A stretch of DNA of 40,654 bases from Butyricicoccus pullicaecorum (GTDB lineage: Bacteria > Bacillota > Clostridia > Oscillospirales > Butyricicoccaceae), in assembly GCA_018365995.1 (NCBI GenBank), contig JAGZIY010000020.1, forward strand, positions 1 to 40,654, written 5' to 3'. The notes below the pieces were generated by a model. It was not told the origin of the DNA. It was given only the letters and a program-made list of their open reading frames with translations, and searched no databases. Shown in pieces: positions 1 to 8,882 of this stretch. Made by a program: the position numbers and the translations under genes. Each line of letters starts with the position of its first letter. The first letter of the stretch is position 1.

Positions 1-1999
1 GGCACTTGGTCTTGAGCGGCTTATCCCACGTAATAAACTGACAAGTCGGATAGGTATCACAGGAATAATATACATATCCGCGTGCAGACTTTTTCTTTAC
101 CACCTTTGCACCACAGATTGGACAAGAGGCTCCCGTATCCTCAGAAAGCGCCTTGGTATTGCTGCATTCCGGAAATCCGGGGCAGGCAAGAAATTTTCCA
201 AACCGTCCCGACTTAATAACCATGTTCCGACCGCATTTTTCACAGATGACATCGGTCTCCTCGTCTGGGATTTTAATACGAGTCTTGTCCAAATCCTTTT
301 CCGCCTGTTCAAGCGCATCCTCAAATCCATCATAGAAAGTATGCAGCAGATTCACATACGAAATTTTTCCCGTTTCGACCTCGTCGAGCTGATGTTCCAT
401 ATTTGCAGTAAACTCATAATCCGCCACAGACTTGAACTTATCTACCATCAATCCTGTGACACCCTCGCCCAGCGGTGTCGGACGCAGACTGCGATTTTCC
501 TTATTCACATAATCACGGTCAATGATTGTTGCAATGGTTGGCGCATAGGTAGACGGACGACCAATCCCCTTTTCTTCCATTGCCCGAATGAGTGACGCCT
601 CTGTATACCGCGCTGGCGGCTGCGTGAAATGCTGTGCCGGCTCAATTTTTTCTGCGGTCAGCACATCTCCTTCCGCAAAGGCAGGAAGCGGCTTTCCTGC
701 TTCGCTCTTTTCTCCCTGCTTTTCGTCATCCGTACTTTCTTCATAAACCACAGTAAAGCCGGGAAATGCTACGGTATGGCCTGATGCGCGGAATACATGT
801 CCCACACATACAATATCAGCCGAAATGGTATCTAAAATCGCATCTGCCATCTGGCAGGCAACAAAGCGCGACCAGATAAGCTTATATAATTTATATTGAT
901 CTGGAGTTAGCTGTTCCTTTACTGCATCTGGTTCGATTTCCACATTGGACGGACGAATGGCTTCATGCGCATCTTGTGCCCCGCCCTTGGTCTTAAACGT
1001 GCGCGGTTTGCCGGGATAAAAAGCATCTCCATAACGATTTTGAATATAAGCTGCTGCCATTGCGGTTGCCTCATCAGACAAACGCAGGGAGTCTGTACGC
1101 ATATAGGTAATGAGACCTGTAAGCCCGTATTCTCCCCCCAAATCAACGCCTTCATAAAGCTCCTGTGCAACGCTCATCGTGCGGCGCGGCACCATATTCA
1201 GCTTTCGGGAAGCCTCCTGCTGCAAGGTTGAGGTGGTAAACGGCGGTGCCGCTGATTTTTTCTTTTTGCCTTTCTTGATGGCAGAAACCTGAAAGGGCTG
1301 ACCGGTCACAGCAGCAACAATCTCCATGGTCTGTTCTTCGGTTTTCAGCTCTACCTTTCCCTCTGCTTCGCCATAATAGCGCGAACGGAACGTGCCGCCC
1401 TCCGCTGTGCGCAGACTTGCCTCAATCGACCAATACTCCTCTGGCTTGAATGCACGGATTTCATTTTCACGGTCTACGACCAGACGGGTTGCAACCGACT
1501 GTACACGACCCGCGGACAACCCACGCTTAACCTTACGCCACAAAAACGGGGACAGCTGATAGCCCACAATGCGATCCAAAATACGCCGTGCCTGTTGTGC
1601 ATCTACCAAATCAATATCGATATCGCGTGGATGATTGATTCCATACTGTACACCTTTTTTTGTAATTTCATTAAAAGTTACTCGCTTGAACTCACCCTCT
1701 TTGAGTTCCAAAAGCGCTTGCAAATGCCACGAAATCGCTTCTCCCTCACGGTCTGGGTCGGTTGCGAGATACACGAAATCGGATTCCCTAGCAGACTTGC
1801 GCAGATCGTTAATGATTTTATCCTTTCCCTCGATCGGTGCATACTCAGGCTTAAAATCATGTTCAATATCCACACTCATCTTCTTTTTTGGCAGGTCACG
1901 CAGATGCCCCATCGAGGCCTTGACCACATAGTCACTGCCCAGATATTTTCCAATGGTTTTTGCCTTGGCTGGCGACTCTACGATTACCAGTTTTGACAT
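1..1999 (-). CDS. topA: DNA topoisomerase I (3' end outside window)
   Basis: Type IA topoisomerase that relaxes negative supercoils by transient cleavage of one strand. The N-terminus holds the TOPRIM signature (LVIVESPAKAKTIGKYLG, residues 4-21), and the active-site tyrosine lies in LITYMRTDS at about residue 299 (codon at 1103-1105). The last visible part carries Cys4 zinc-ribbon modules (CEKCG...CPGFPEC and CPICG...CDTYPTC), so only the extreme C-terminus is missing. The start at 1999 is an ATG preceded by GGAGGAATACT. The reading frame is open from there to base 1, giving 666 complete codons. The gene follows dprA by 60 bases in the same direction, a common dprA-topA arrangement in Firmicutes. 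A short hairpin (2030-2048) lies between them. Confidence 0.97.
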   Translation of the reverse strand, partial: MSKLVIVESPAKAKTIGKYLGSDYVVKASMGHLRDLPKKKMSVDIEHDFKPEYAPIEGKDKIINDLRKSARESDFVYLATDPDREGEAISWHLQALLELKEGEFKRVTFNEITKKGVQYGINHPRDIDIDLVDAQQARRILDRIVGYQLSPFLWRKVKRGLSAGRVQSVATRLVVDRENEIRAFKPEEYWSIEASLRTAEGGTFRSRYYGEAEGKVELKTEEQTMEIVAAVTGQPFQVSAIKKGKKKKSAAPPFTTSTLQQEASRKLNMVPRRTMSVAQELYEGVDLGGEYGLTGLITYMRTDSLRLSDEATAMAAAYIQNRYGDAFYPGKPRTFKTKGGAQDAHEAIRPSNVEIEPDAVKEQLTPDQYKLYKLIWSRFVACQMADAILDTISADIVCVGHVFRASGHTVAFPGFTVVYEESTDDEKQGEKSEAGKPLPAFAEGDVLTAEKIEPAQHFTQPPARYTEASLIRAMEEKGIGRPSTYAPTIATIIDRDYVNKENRSLRPTPLGEGVTGLMVDKFKSVADYEFTANMEHQLDEVETGKISYVNLLHTFYDGFEDALEQAEKDLDKTRIKIPDEETDVICEKCGRNMVIKSGRFGKFLACPGFPECSNTKALSEDTGASCPICGAKVVKKKSARGYVYYSCDTYPTCQFITWDKPLKTKC

Positions 2000-2029
2000 A
2001 GTATTCCTCCAGTGTTGTATCCAAATAAG

Positions 2030-2048
2030 CTGAACGCCGCACGTTCAG
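2030..2048 (-). other. short hairpin between dprA and topA
   Basis: CTGAACG and CGTTCAG form a 7-bp stem with a 5-base loop. On the minus strand it sits after the dprA stop and before the topA ribosome binding site, with no real T-tract. It may be an RNA processing or stability element rather than a terminator. Confidence 0.3.
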
Positions 2049-2059
2049 TTAATCTATAT

Positions 2060-3301
2060 CTATAAAAGCAGAATACAGCGTCCTGCCTTTTGCGCTGCGA
2101 TTCCCGCAAGTTCCAACAGCACCAATGCAGAAGCGATTTCTGCTGCGGGCAGACCAGTTGCCTCACTGATGGCATCTATGGTATCTGCGCCCCCGCAAAT
2201 TGCCTCAGCGATTTGACGCTGCGTACCATGCAGTGTGTCTGGCAGCTTCTTTTCTTTTAAGAGCTCTGCCTTTTCTTCTTGTTCGTTCTCCTTTTGCGGC
2301 GCCTTATGTCCCCCGGGACTGCGTGCAATCCGATAAGGCTTCACAGGTTCCGGTGCAGGCAGACTTCCGTATCCACCAAGTTCCCGAAGCCACACCGAAC
2401 GCACAAGTTCTTCCTGTGGCTTTTGCCGCAGCATAGAGGCAAGCTCCTGTACAATATCCATAGGCTGCGTGGCAATCCGTGCAATTTCATCACGAATCAG
2501 TCGGTTACACCCCACAGAGCCTGCCACATCAACCGCCCCCGGTATTGCAAACACCTCACGTCCCTGCTCAAATGCAAGACGCGCAGAAATCATCGCACCC
2601 GAACGGACTGGTGCCTCTACAATCAATGTAGCGGCGGACATTCCGGTTATGATGCGGTTACGAATGGGGAAACGGAATCCTTCGTTTGCAGTTCCCGGCG
2701 GATTTTCACTAATTACCGCACCACAAAGCATAATATCACCCATGAGATATTGATTCTCTTTGGGGAAACAAATATCCACACCACCAGCAAGCACAGCAAC
2801 GGTTTTTCCGCCGGCTTTCAGGCAGCCCTGATGTGCCGCTGTATCAATGCCGTGTGCCATACCCGAAACAATAGAAAATCCCGCTTTTGCCAGTGCTGCA
2901 CCAAAGCGCTCTGCCATACGCAGACCATAGGCAGAGCACGACCGCGTCCCCACCACAGAAATAGCTGGAGACTGATCAAAGTCTGGAAGCGTCCCGCGTA
3001 CGTATAAGACAGGCGGCGGATCTGGGATCTCGCGCAGCATGTCGGGATATGCGCTGTCCTCAATGGTTAAGAGCGTGATTTTCTTTTGCTCACAAATACG
3101 CAAAATATGCTCCGCTCTAGATAAATCCTTTTCGCAAAGCGCATCTGTCTGACGCTTGGTCAGTCCTGCGGAAAGTAAAACGTCCCGCTCGGAAGCATAC
3201 AGAAATTCCGGCGTTCCAAATGACTCTGTCAACCTTCGAATGGTTGCTGCATCTAATTCCTGCTTTTCTGCCAGCCACAGCCAGTATACGCGCTTCGACA
3301 T
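2060..3301 (-). CDS. dprA: DNA-processing protein DprA/Smf
   Basis: Single-stranded DNA-binding protein that loads RecA onto incoming DNA during natural transformation. The 413-residue product has an N-terminal SAM-like helical region, then the Rossmann-type DprA core: SVVGTRSCSAYG near residue 115, GFSIVSGMAHGIDTAAH near 141-157, a GGVDICFP segment near 173, and FPIRNRIITG near 211. The last 55 residues look like the winged-helix domain of longer DprA proteins. The ATG at 3301 has AAAGGGG eight bases upstream, inside the end of the methyltransferase gene. It is co-directional with topA and the methyltransferase. No competence gene is adjacent, so a role in transformation is inferred from family only. 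Confidence 0.96.
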   Translation of the reverse strand: MSKRVYWLWLAEKQELDAATIRRLTESFGTPEFLYASERDVLLSAGLTKRQTDALCEKDLSRAEHILRICEQKKITLLTIEDSAYPDMLREIPDPPPVLYVRGTLPDFDQSPAISVVGTRSCSAYGLRMAERFGAALAKAGFSIVSGMAHGIDTAAHQGCLKAGGKTVAVLAGGVDICFPKENQYLMGDIMLCGAVISENPPGTANEGFRFPIRNRIITGMSAATLIVEAPVRSGAMISARLAFEQGREVFAIPGAVDVAGSVGCNRLIRDEIARIATQPMDIVQELASMLRQKPQEELVRSVWLRELGGYGSLPAPEPVKPYRIARSPGGHKAPQKENEQEEKAELLKEKKLPDTLHGTQRQIAEAICGGADTIDAISEATGLPAAEIASALVLLELAGIAAQKAGRCILLL

Positions 3302-3304
3302 AGT

Positions 3305-4099
3305 TTATTCCCCTTTCTTGGTCATCTCCCAAATCAGAATGGCAGCGGCAACACCTGCATTGAGTGATTCTGCCCGTCCTGCCATTGGAATCACAATCTT
3401 CTGGTCGCATAATGCCAGTGCCGTCTGCGTCACACCGTTTCCTTCGTTTCCAATGATCACAGCCGCACATTCTGGAAAACAGCCAACCGGTACGCTGTCT
3501 GGCTCCAGTGCCGCAGCATAGACCGGAATCTGCTGCGCATGCAGTGCCGCAATCGCATCTGCAAGCGGCATCTGACAAACCTTCTGTCGAAATGCAGCCC
3601 CCATTGTGGCACGCACGACCTTGGGTGCCGTTGGGTCTGTACAGCCCTCACACAGCACCACCAAATCCAGTGAAAATGCGTCTGCGGTACGCAGAATGGT
3701 TCCCAAATTCCCGGGATCTTGCAGTCCATCCAGCAAAACCGCACGGCGTATCCTGCTGAAATCGACCATCTGCTGCACGGGACGTACACAGGAAAAAATC
3801 AGGTGCTGTGCCGTTTCCACATCGCTTGCCAGTGCAAAAAGCTTTTCCTCTGCCACAAACAGCGCAGCGCCCTGCGCCTGTGCCTTGTGCAGCAGTTCAA
3901 GCGCCGCAGCATCTGCCACTGTACCCGAACGCATGAGAATGGTCTTGACCTGTGTACCTGAGGAAAGTGCCTCATACAGCATTTTTTCTCCTTCACAGAC
4001 CATTTCTCCGGTTGCCAGTCGATATTTTTTTTCACGTGCCAGCCGTACCAGATGCTTAATCGTCGTATTCTGCCGGCTTGTAATTTCAGTATATTCCAT
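3305..4099 (-). CDS. SpoU-family RNA 2'-O-methyltransferase
   Basis: SPOUT-class, SAM-dependent methyltransferase acting on ribose 2'-OH of rRNA or tRNA. From the chosen start the protein is 264 residues. Residues 1-100 form the SpoU substrate-binding domain. The knotted catalytic domain has motif 1 with DPGNLGTILRTAD (128-140), motif 2 IIGNEGNGV (215-223) and motif 3 IPMAGRAESLNAGVAAAIL (237-255). I chose ATG 4099 over an in-frame upstream ATG at 4150 because GAGG lies six bases before it and the longer form would read through the 4129-4161 hairpin. It resembles the TrmH/RlmB-like proteins often annotated as 23S rRNA methyltransferases in Firmicutes; the modified nucleotide cannot be named from sequence. 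A second SpoU protein (rlmB) lies at 19327-20109. Confidence 0.93.
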   Translation of the reverse strand: MEYTEITSRQNTTIKHLVRLAREKKYRLATGEMVCEGEKMLYEALSSGTQVKTILMRSGTVADAAALELLHKAQAQGAALFVAEEKLFALASDVETAQHLIFSCVRPVQQMVDFSRIRRAVLLDGLQDPGNLGTILRTADAFSLDLVVLCEGCTDPTAPKVVRATMGAAFRQKVCQMPLADAIAALHAQQIPVYAAALEPDSVPVGCFPECAAVIIGNEGNGVTQTALALCDQKIVIPMAGRAESLNAGVAAAILIWEMTKKGE

Positions 4100-4128
4100 G
4101 AACGTCCTCAAATGAATGTATATGCCGA

Positions 4129-4161
4129 AAGCCTGTGCATTGCAGCGCAATGCACAGGCTT
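4129..4161 (-). terminator. 15-bp perfect hairpin after lysS
   Basis: Perfect 15-bp inverted repeat (4129-4143 with 4147-4161) around a 3-base loop, ten bases past the lysS stop and about 30 bases before the methyltransferase ATG. The minus-strand tail is only TTTCGGCAT, so it may act as a partial terminator, an attenuator or an RNA-processing site. Confidence 0.6.
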
Positions 4162-4170
4162 CTTCTCATT

Positions 4171-5673
4171 TTACTCGCCCAGCGGCTTCATAGTTGGGAA
4201 CAGCAGCACATCTCGAATCGATGCCGAATCGGTCAGGAACATGACCAGACGGTCAATGCCCATACCCATACCACCCGTAGGCGGCATGCCATATTCCAAC
4301 GCAGTTACAAAATCGGTATCCATCATATTTGCCTCATCGTCGCCTGCCTCACGCAGTGCAACCTGACGTTCAAAACGCTCACGCTGATCGATTGGGTCAT
4401 TGAGCTCAGAGAATGCGTTACACAATTCTCTGCCATAAACAAAGCACTCAAAACGCTCTGTCAAGCGTGGGTCAGATGCCTTACGCTTTGCAAGCGGAGA
4501 AATTTCGACCGGATAATCGGTAATAAAAGTTGGCTGTATGAGATTTTCCTCTACATACACATCATAGCACAGTGCAAGTAAATCTCCCCAGCTATCCTTA
4601 TTTTTCTCGACCTCAATGCCACGTGCCCTGACAGCCTCCAGTGCCTCCTGCGGACTCATCGCCATAAAGTCCAGCCCTGCATATTCCTTAACCGCATCTG
4701 CCATAGTCATGCGCTTCCAGCCCTTGGCAAAATCCAGTTCTGTACCCTGATAGGTTACCTTGGTCGTACCCAGCACCTTTTCACATACATGTACCACCAT
4801 ATCCTCTGTAATATCCATCATACCATTGTAGTCGGTATATGCCTGATACAGCTCGATGGTAGTAAACTCCGGATTGTGTCGGGTATCCATACCCTCGTTG
4901 CGGAAAATACGACCGATTTCATAAACCTGCTCCATACCGCCGACAATCAGACGCTTGAGGTGTAGCTCGGTCGCAATGCGCATATACATATCAATATCCA
5001 GCGCATTGTGGTGGGTGATAAATGGACGTGCAGCAGCGCCGCCCGGAATGGTATTGAGACAAGGGGTTTCTACCTCCATAAAGCCACGGCTGTCCATGAA
5101 ATTACGAATTTCACGCACGATTGCCGAACGCTTTTCAAAGGTATCGCGTACATCGGGGTTAATGATCAGATCGACATAGCGCTGACGATAGCGCATATCG
5201 GTATCTTTCAGACCATGCCACTTTTCCGGCAGCGGAATGAGGTTTTTCGACAGCAGGGTCAATTCCTTGACAATGACAGAGATTTCTCCCTTCTGGGTGC
5301 GGAACACCTCGCCGGAAATCCCAACGATATCACCAATATCCATCTTTTTGAAGCCCTTGTATGCATCCTCGCCCAATTCATCGCGCTTTATATACATCTG
5401 CAAGCGTCCATATCGGTCGGAAAGGTCAGCAAAGGACGCCTTGCCCATGATGCGCTTGGACATCATACGTCCTGCGAGACGAACGGTCTTGCCCTCCATC
5501 TCCTCAAAGTGCTCCTTGATATCGGTTGTAAAATGCGTGCGCTCAAAACGTACCTGCTCAAATGGATCTGCACCTGCCTGCTGCAGCTCCGCGAGTTTTT
5601 CCCGACGGATGCGCAAAAGCTCGTTCAGTTCTTCCTGTGTCTGCTCTGTCACGGCCTTCTGTTCGTTTGCCAT
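4171..5673 (-). CDS. lysS: lysyl-tRNA synthetase, class II
   Basis: Charges tRNA-Lys with lysine in the cytoplasm. The 500-residue protein is full length for the bacterial class II enzyme. An N-terminal OB-fold anticodon-binding domain spans roughly residues 60-145 (VRLAGRMMSKRIMGKASFAD). The catalytic domain has motif 2 with FRNEGMDTRHNPEFTTIE and motif 3 with GMGMGIDRLVMFLT near residues 468-481. The ATG at 5673 has AAGGGG seven bases upstream. It follows greA by 15 bases with no terminator between, so the two are co-transcribed from the promoter at 6232-6260, the usual greA-lysS pairing in Firmicutes. Confidence 0.98.
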   Translation of the reverse strand: MANEQKAVTEQTQEELNELLRIRREKLAELQQAGADPFEQVRFERTHFTTDIKEHFEEMEGKTVRLAGRMMSKRIMGKASFADLSDRYGRLQMYIKRDELGEDAYKGFKKMDIGDIVGISGEVFRTQKGEISVIVKELTLLSKNLIPLPEKWHGLKDTDMRYRQRYVDLIINPDVRDTFEKRSAIVREIRNFMDSRGFMEVETPCLNTIPGGAAARPFITHHNALDIDMYMRIATELHLKRLIVGGMEQVYEIGRIFRNEGMDTRHNPEFTTIELYQAYTDYNGMMDITEDMVVHVCEKVLGTTKVTYQGTELDFAKGWKRMTMADAVKEYAGLDFMAMSPQEALEAVRARGIEVEKNKDSWGDLLALCYDVYVEENLIQPTFITDYPVEISPLAKRKASDPRLTERFECFVYGRELCNAFSELNDPIDQRERFERQVALREAGDDEANMMDTDFVTALEYGMPPTGGMGMGIDRLVMFLTDSASIRDVLLFPTMKPLGE

Positions 5674-5688
5674 GCGTATTCCCCTTCC

Positions 5689-6162
5689 TTACTTTCTAAT
5701 CTCGATTACCTTGTATTGAATCACGCCCGCTGGCGCGTCCACCTCGACAATGGAGCCCACCTTTTTTCCCAGCATTGCCTTACCAAACGGAGATTCATCT
5801 GAGATTTTTCCGTTCATCGGATCAGCCTCCTGAGAGCCTACAAAGTGATATTCCTCAACATCACCGAACTCAACATCCTCCACCTTAAAGCGGCATCCCG
5901 GAGAAACCTCGTCCTGACCATACATATCATCTGTGATGACCACTGCGTGTGCAAGAATATTTTCAACCTCTGCAATACGGGAATAGAGTTTGCCCTGCTC
6001 GTTCTTTGCCTCATCATATTCCGAGTTCTCCGAAAGGTCACCAAAGGAACGTGCTTCCTTGATTTGCTCTGCGACCTCCTTCTCACGGACGGTTTTCAGG
6101 TACTCGAGTTCCTCCTTCAGCTTGTCCAAGCTTTCTTGTGTCAGCTTAAATTCCTTCGCCAT
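5689..6162 (-). CDS. greA: transcription elongation factor GreA
   Basis: Binds the secondary channel of RNA polymerase and stimulates cleavage of backtracked transcripts. The product has 157 residues, the standard length. The N-terminal antiparallel coiled coil (about 1-75) contains the acidic tip in the segment SFGDLSENSEYDEAKNEQ, where conserved Asp and Glu residues coordinate the catalytic magnesium. The C-terminal FKBP-like globular domain follows and ends in the typical ISDESPFGKAMLGKKVG region. The ATG at 6162 has GAGAGGGA eight bases upstream. It is first gene of the greA-lysS transcript. Confidence 0.98.
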   Translation of the reverse strand: MAKEFKLTQESLDKLKEELEYLKTVREKEVAEQIKEARSFGDLSENSEYDEAKNEQGKLYSRIAEVENILAHAVVITDDMYGQDEVSPGCRFKVEDVEFGDVEEYHFVGSQEADPMNGKISDESPFGKAMLGKKVGSIVEVDAPAGVIQYKVIEIRK

Positions 6163-6231
6163 GAGTGCATTCCCTCTCTATCATAATTTTTTCAAATACA
6201 GGATCAGTATGGTATGAAACCATTACTCCTT

Positions 6232-6260
6232 ATTATAGGAAGATATATTGGCTCTGTCAA
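6232..6260 (-). promoter_or_regulatory. consensus sigma-A promoter for greA-lysS
   Basis: On the minus strand TTGACA (6255-6260), a 17-base spacer and TATAAT (6232-6237) match the housekeeping consensus at all twelve positions. The predicted start is near 6225, giving a leader of about 60 bases before greA. Confidence 0.88.
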
Positions 6261-6325
6261 GCAAGCAGACTGTAACTCCGCGAACTTTTTGCATATTGCC
6301 TGTTTTTGCAAACCTTAAGCCCAAC

Positions 6326-7525
6326 TTATTTGCGTTTTTTGACTGCGTCCCACGCAGCAGACAGCTGATTATCCGCTTGCGGTTCCAAAAAGTAAAATTG
6401 ATTGCGCTTTTCTTCGGGCATCGCGACCGAAATATCGGGCACAACTCCCACACCAATAAGGCTCTTGCCCTTAGGGGTATAATAGGCATTATCTGACAGC
6501 CGCAGCGCAGAGCCATCTGAAAGCGCATAAGTGCGCTGAGAATATCCCTTACCAACTGTTTGCTCTCCAACAATGACCGCCTTTCCGTATTCCTGAAGCG
6601 CAGCTGCAAAGAATTCTGCGGCAGAATAAGAATTTTCATTGATGATTACTGCCATTGGCAGTTCCAGCGCCTGTGCATCAGAGGAATATATCTTCTCCTG
6701 TCCACTTTTAGAGCGCAGCGTCATAATGGTGCCTTCCGGCAGGAGCGGATCCAGCATTTTCGCCAGCACATCGACCGCACCGCCGGGATTTTCGCGCACA
6801 TCAAAGATAAGCCGCTCAGCGCCCTGTTCCAAAAGGTCGCTCAACACCCGTTCAAACTGTTCTTCTGCATGCATATGAAAATTATAAATATAAATATAGC
6901 CTGTCTGATCGGGAAGCATCTTTCCGGTCACCATGGTTGCCTCTACCTCTCCGCGCACAGCAGAAACGGTTTCGGTTTTTCCGGTATCCGCATGGCGTAC
7001 CAAAAGTTCCACCGCAGTTCCCGCATCACCGGCAATGCAGTCCAGTACTGCCTGATATCCATCTTTTTCAAAGGTTTTGCCTGCCGCGCCTAAAATTTCA
7101 TCTTCGCGCTTCAGTCCCGCACGTTCTGCGCCCGAATCTGGATAGACCTCAATGAGGCGCAGGCTGCTTGTATTGGGATCATATAAAGTATACACACCGA
7201 TTCCTTCCGCCTGTCCTTGCAAAGACATCTGATAATCCTTGTATTCCTCCGCTGAGAGATACCCGCTCCATCGGTCTCCGATGCCAAGAACAAATCCTGC
7301 GCTCGCCATATCCACCGCAGTCTGGAAATCATATTCTCCAACATACAGTTCATCTACAAGCTCACGAATTTCTCCCATTTTTTTATAAATTACGTTATTT
7401 GCCTCATAATCCGGCATCTTTGCTTCATTTTGGCGCTGCAAAACCACATAAGATGCGTTAAATGCCGTTGCTGCACTCAAAACGCACAACACAGCTGCTG
7501 TCCTCTTAGAAACACCACGACTCAT
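6326..7525 (-). CDS. S41 carboxyl-terminal processing protease with PDZ domain
   Basis: Membrane-anchored serine protease of the CtpA/CtpB/Tsp family, acting outside the cytoplasm. Residues 9-28 are a hydrophobic signal anchor. A PDZ domain covers about 105-190 (VYPDSGAERAGLKREDEIL). The S41 core follows, with FDVRENPGGAV near 241, the predicted nucleophile Ser301 in NENSYSAAEFF and the general-base Lys326 in GEQTVGKGYSQ, the 25-residue spacing expected for this Ser-Lys dyad. The 399 residues are typical. The ATG at 7525 has GAGGAG eight bases upstream. It lies directly downstream of two M23 endopeptidases and ftsEX, a layout in which such proteases often process envelope hydrolases or their regulators; the substrate here is unknown. 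Confidence 0.92.
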   Translation of the reverse strand: MSRGVSKRTAAVLCVLSAATAFNASYVVLQRQNEAKMPDYEANNVIYKKMGEIRELVDELYVGEYDFQTAVDMASAGFVLGIGDRWSGYLSAEEYKDYQMSLQGQAEGIGVYTLYDPNTSSLRLIEVYPDSGAERAGLKREDEILGAAGKTFEKDGYQAVLDCIAGDAGTAVELLVRHADTGKTETVSAVRGEVEATMVTGKMLPDQTGYIYIYNFHMHAEEQFERVLSDLLEQGAERLIFDVRENPGGAVDVLAKMLDPLLPEGTIMTLRSKSGQEKIYSSDAQALELPMAVIINENSYSAAEFFAAALQEYGKAVIVGEQTVGKGYSQRTYALSDGSALRLSDNAYYTPKGKSLIGVGVVPDISVAMPEEKRNQFYFLEPQADNQLSAAWDAVKKRK

Positions 7526-7549
7526 GAACGATACTCCTCATTATTTTCC

Positions 7550-7586
7550 TAAAAAAATTGGGTACAGTGGATTTTCCCCTGTACCC
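7550..7586 (-). terminator. Rho-independent terminator between M23 gene and ctpA-like gene
   Basis: GGGTACAG (7560-7567) pairs with CTGTACCC (7579-7586) over an 11-base loop. On the minus strand it is followed by AATTTTTTT. It ends 25 bases before the ATG of the S41 protease, so it should limit read-through into that gene. Confidence 0.85.
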
Positions 7587-7606
7587 CGACTTAAAATTGT
7601 TTATCA

Positions 7607-8857
7607 TTACGGACTTACATAGTCCATTGGATCGACAACCGAGCCATCTACATATACTTCAAAATGCAGATGATTTCCCGTAGAGTTACCTGTGGAACCC
7701 ACCGTACCGATTTGCTGTCCGGCAGCAACCGTATCGCCAACAGATACCATGCGCTTTGACATATGTGCATAGGCAGTCATCAGTCCGCCGCCGTGGCTCA
7801 CAACAACATAATTGCCGTAAGAAGATGACAGATAGCTCTTCACGACTGTGCCTGATTTTGCTGCAAGAACTGGATTCCCCTTTCCCGATGCAATATCGAT
7901 GCCCTTGTGTCCGGACTGCCATTCTCCGGTAATCGGATGTACACGCGCACCGAACTCCGAACTGATGTAGCTATAATTCGGACAAGGCCACAGCATCGAC
8001 CCACCAGAAAATGATGTCGCTGTATGGGTGCTCGATGCCCCAGAATTCTGCTGGGCTGCCCTTCTTTCTTCTTGTGCCCGCTTGCGCGCAGCCTCTGCCT
8101 CCCGACGAGATAACTCTGCGATTTCTGCATTAATCTGCTCACGCTCTGCGTCCATCTGGGCTGCCATCTTCTGCGCAGAATCAATATCGTTTTCCACCTG
8201 CTCCATCAGAGTTTTAAGCTTTGCTTTGTCTGCTTCCAACTCGTGCTTGCCAGCCTCCAGAGAATCCTTATGCTCCTTCTGCTGTTTGTGGTCTGATTCC
8301 AGCTTTTCCTTCATCTGTTCAATGCTGTCACGCACTTCCTGCACTTCTTTTACAACATTCTTGTCATATTCCATGATTTGGCTGACGATTTCCATGTTGG
8401 ACAGCATATCACTAAAGTTATCCGAATTGAGCAGAACCTCCATGTAAGAGGTTTCCCCATTTTCATACATAACACGGATACGGGTTTCAAACAGTTCTTG
8501 CTTTTCTGCAAGCTTTTCTTCTGCCTTTGCAAGTTCTTCGTTCGTCTCGGCAATGGACTGTGTCAGCTCCTGTATGACCTCCTCGGTTGCAGCGATCTGC
8601 TGCTCGGTGAGATTGATTTTATTATTGAGCGTGCCGATTTGACCTGCATATGCCTCTTTATCCTTCTGATATGCGGCAAGCTGTCTTTCCACTTCAGCCT
8701 TTTGCGTTTTGATCTCCGCCAGCTTATTGTTAAGCTGACTTTTAGAAGCTGCTGTCGCCATGCTGAGTGCGCCAAAAATCGTAGACCCCAGCATCAGCAC
8801 AACCAGTATCCCTGCAATAATGGCCGCAATGATACGATTGCGTTTATTATGGTACAT
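7607..8857 (-). CDS. coiled-coil M23 peptidoglycan endopeptidase (paralogue A)
   Basis: Secreted or membrane-tethered murein hydrolase with the EnvC/LytM layout. A hydrophobic segment at residues 9-37 is a signal peptide or anchor. Residues about 38-255 are a long, charged coiled coil. A short Ser/Gly linker leads to the M23 (LytM) domain from about 295. The zinc ligands are intact: HKGID supplies the His and Asp of the first motif and HLHFE supplies the second, so unlike E. coli EnvC it should be catalytic. The ATG at 8857 has AAGGAGAG upstream. It lies 25 bases after its tandem paralogue and three genes from ftsE. In other bacteria FtsEX controls hydrolases of this architecture through the coiled coil, and the same is likely here. 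Confidence 0.93.
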   Translation of the reverse strand: MYHNKRNRIIAAIIAGILVVLMLGSTIFGALSMATAASKSQLNNKLAEIKTQKAEVERQLAAYQKDKEAYAGQIGTLNNKINLTEQQIAATEEVIQELTQSIAETNEELAKAEEKLAEKQELFETRIRVMYENGETSYMEVLLNSDNFSDMLSNMEIVSQIMEYDKNVVKEVQEVRDSIEQMKEKLESDHKQQKEHKDSLEAGKHELEADKAKLKTLMEQVENDIDSAQKMAAQMDAEREQINAEIAELSRREAEAARKRAQEERRAAQQNSGASSTHTATSFSGGSMLWPCPNYSYISSEFGARVHPITGEWQSGHKGIDIASGKGNPVLAAKSGTVVKSYLSSSYGNYVVVSHGGGLMTAYAHMSKRMVSVGDTVAAGQQIGTVGSTGNSTGNHLHFEVYVDGSVVDPMDYVSP

Positions 8858-8882
8858 GTGGAACCTCTCTCCTTGCGTTTAC

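Noticed and set aside
2279..3007. Long plus-strand open frame opposite dprA
   Set aside because: It is a shadow of dprA codon bias; the translation is low in sense and has no start signal.
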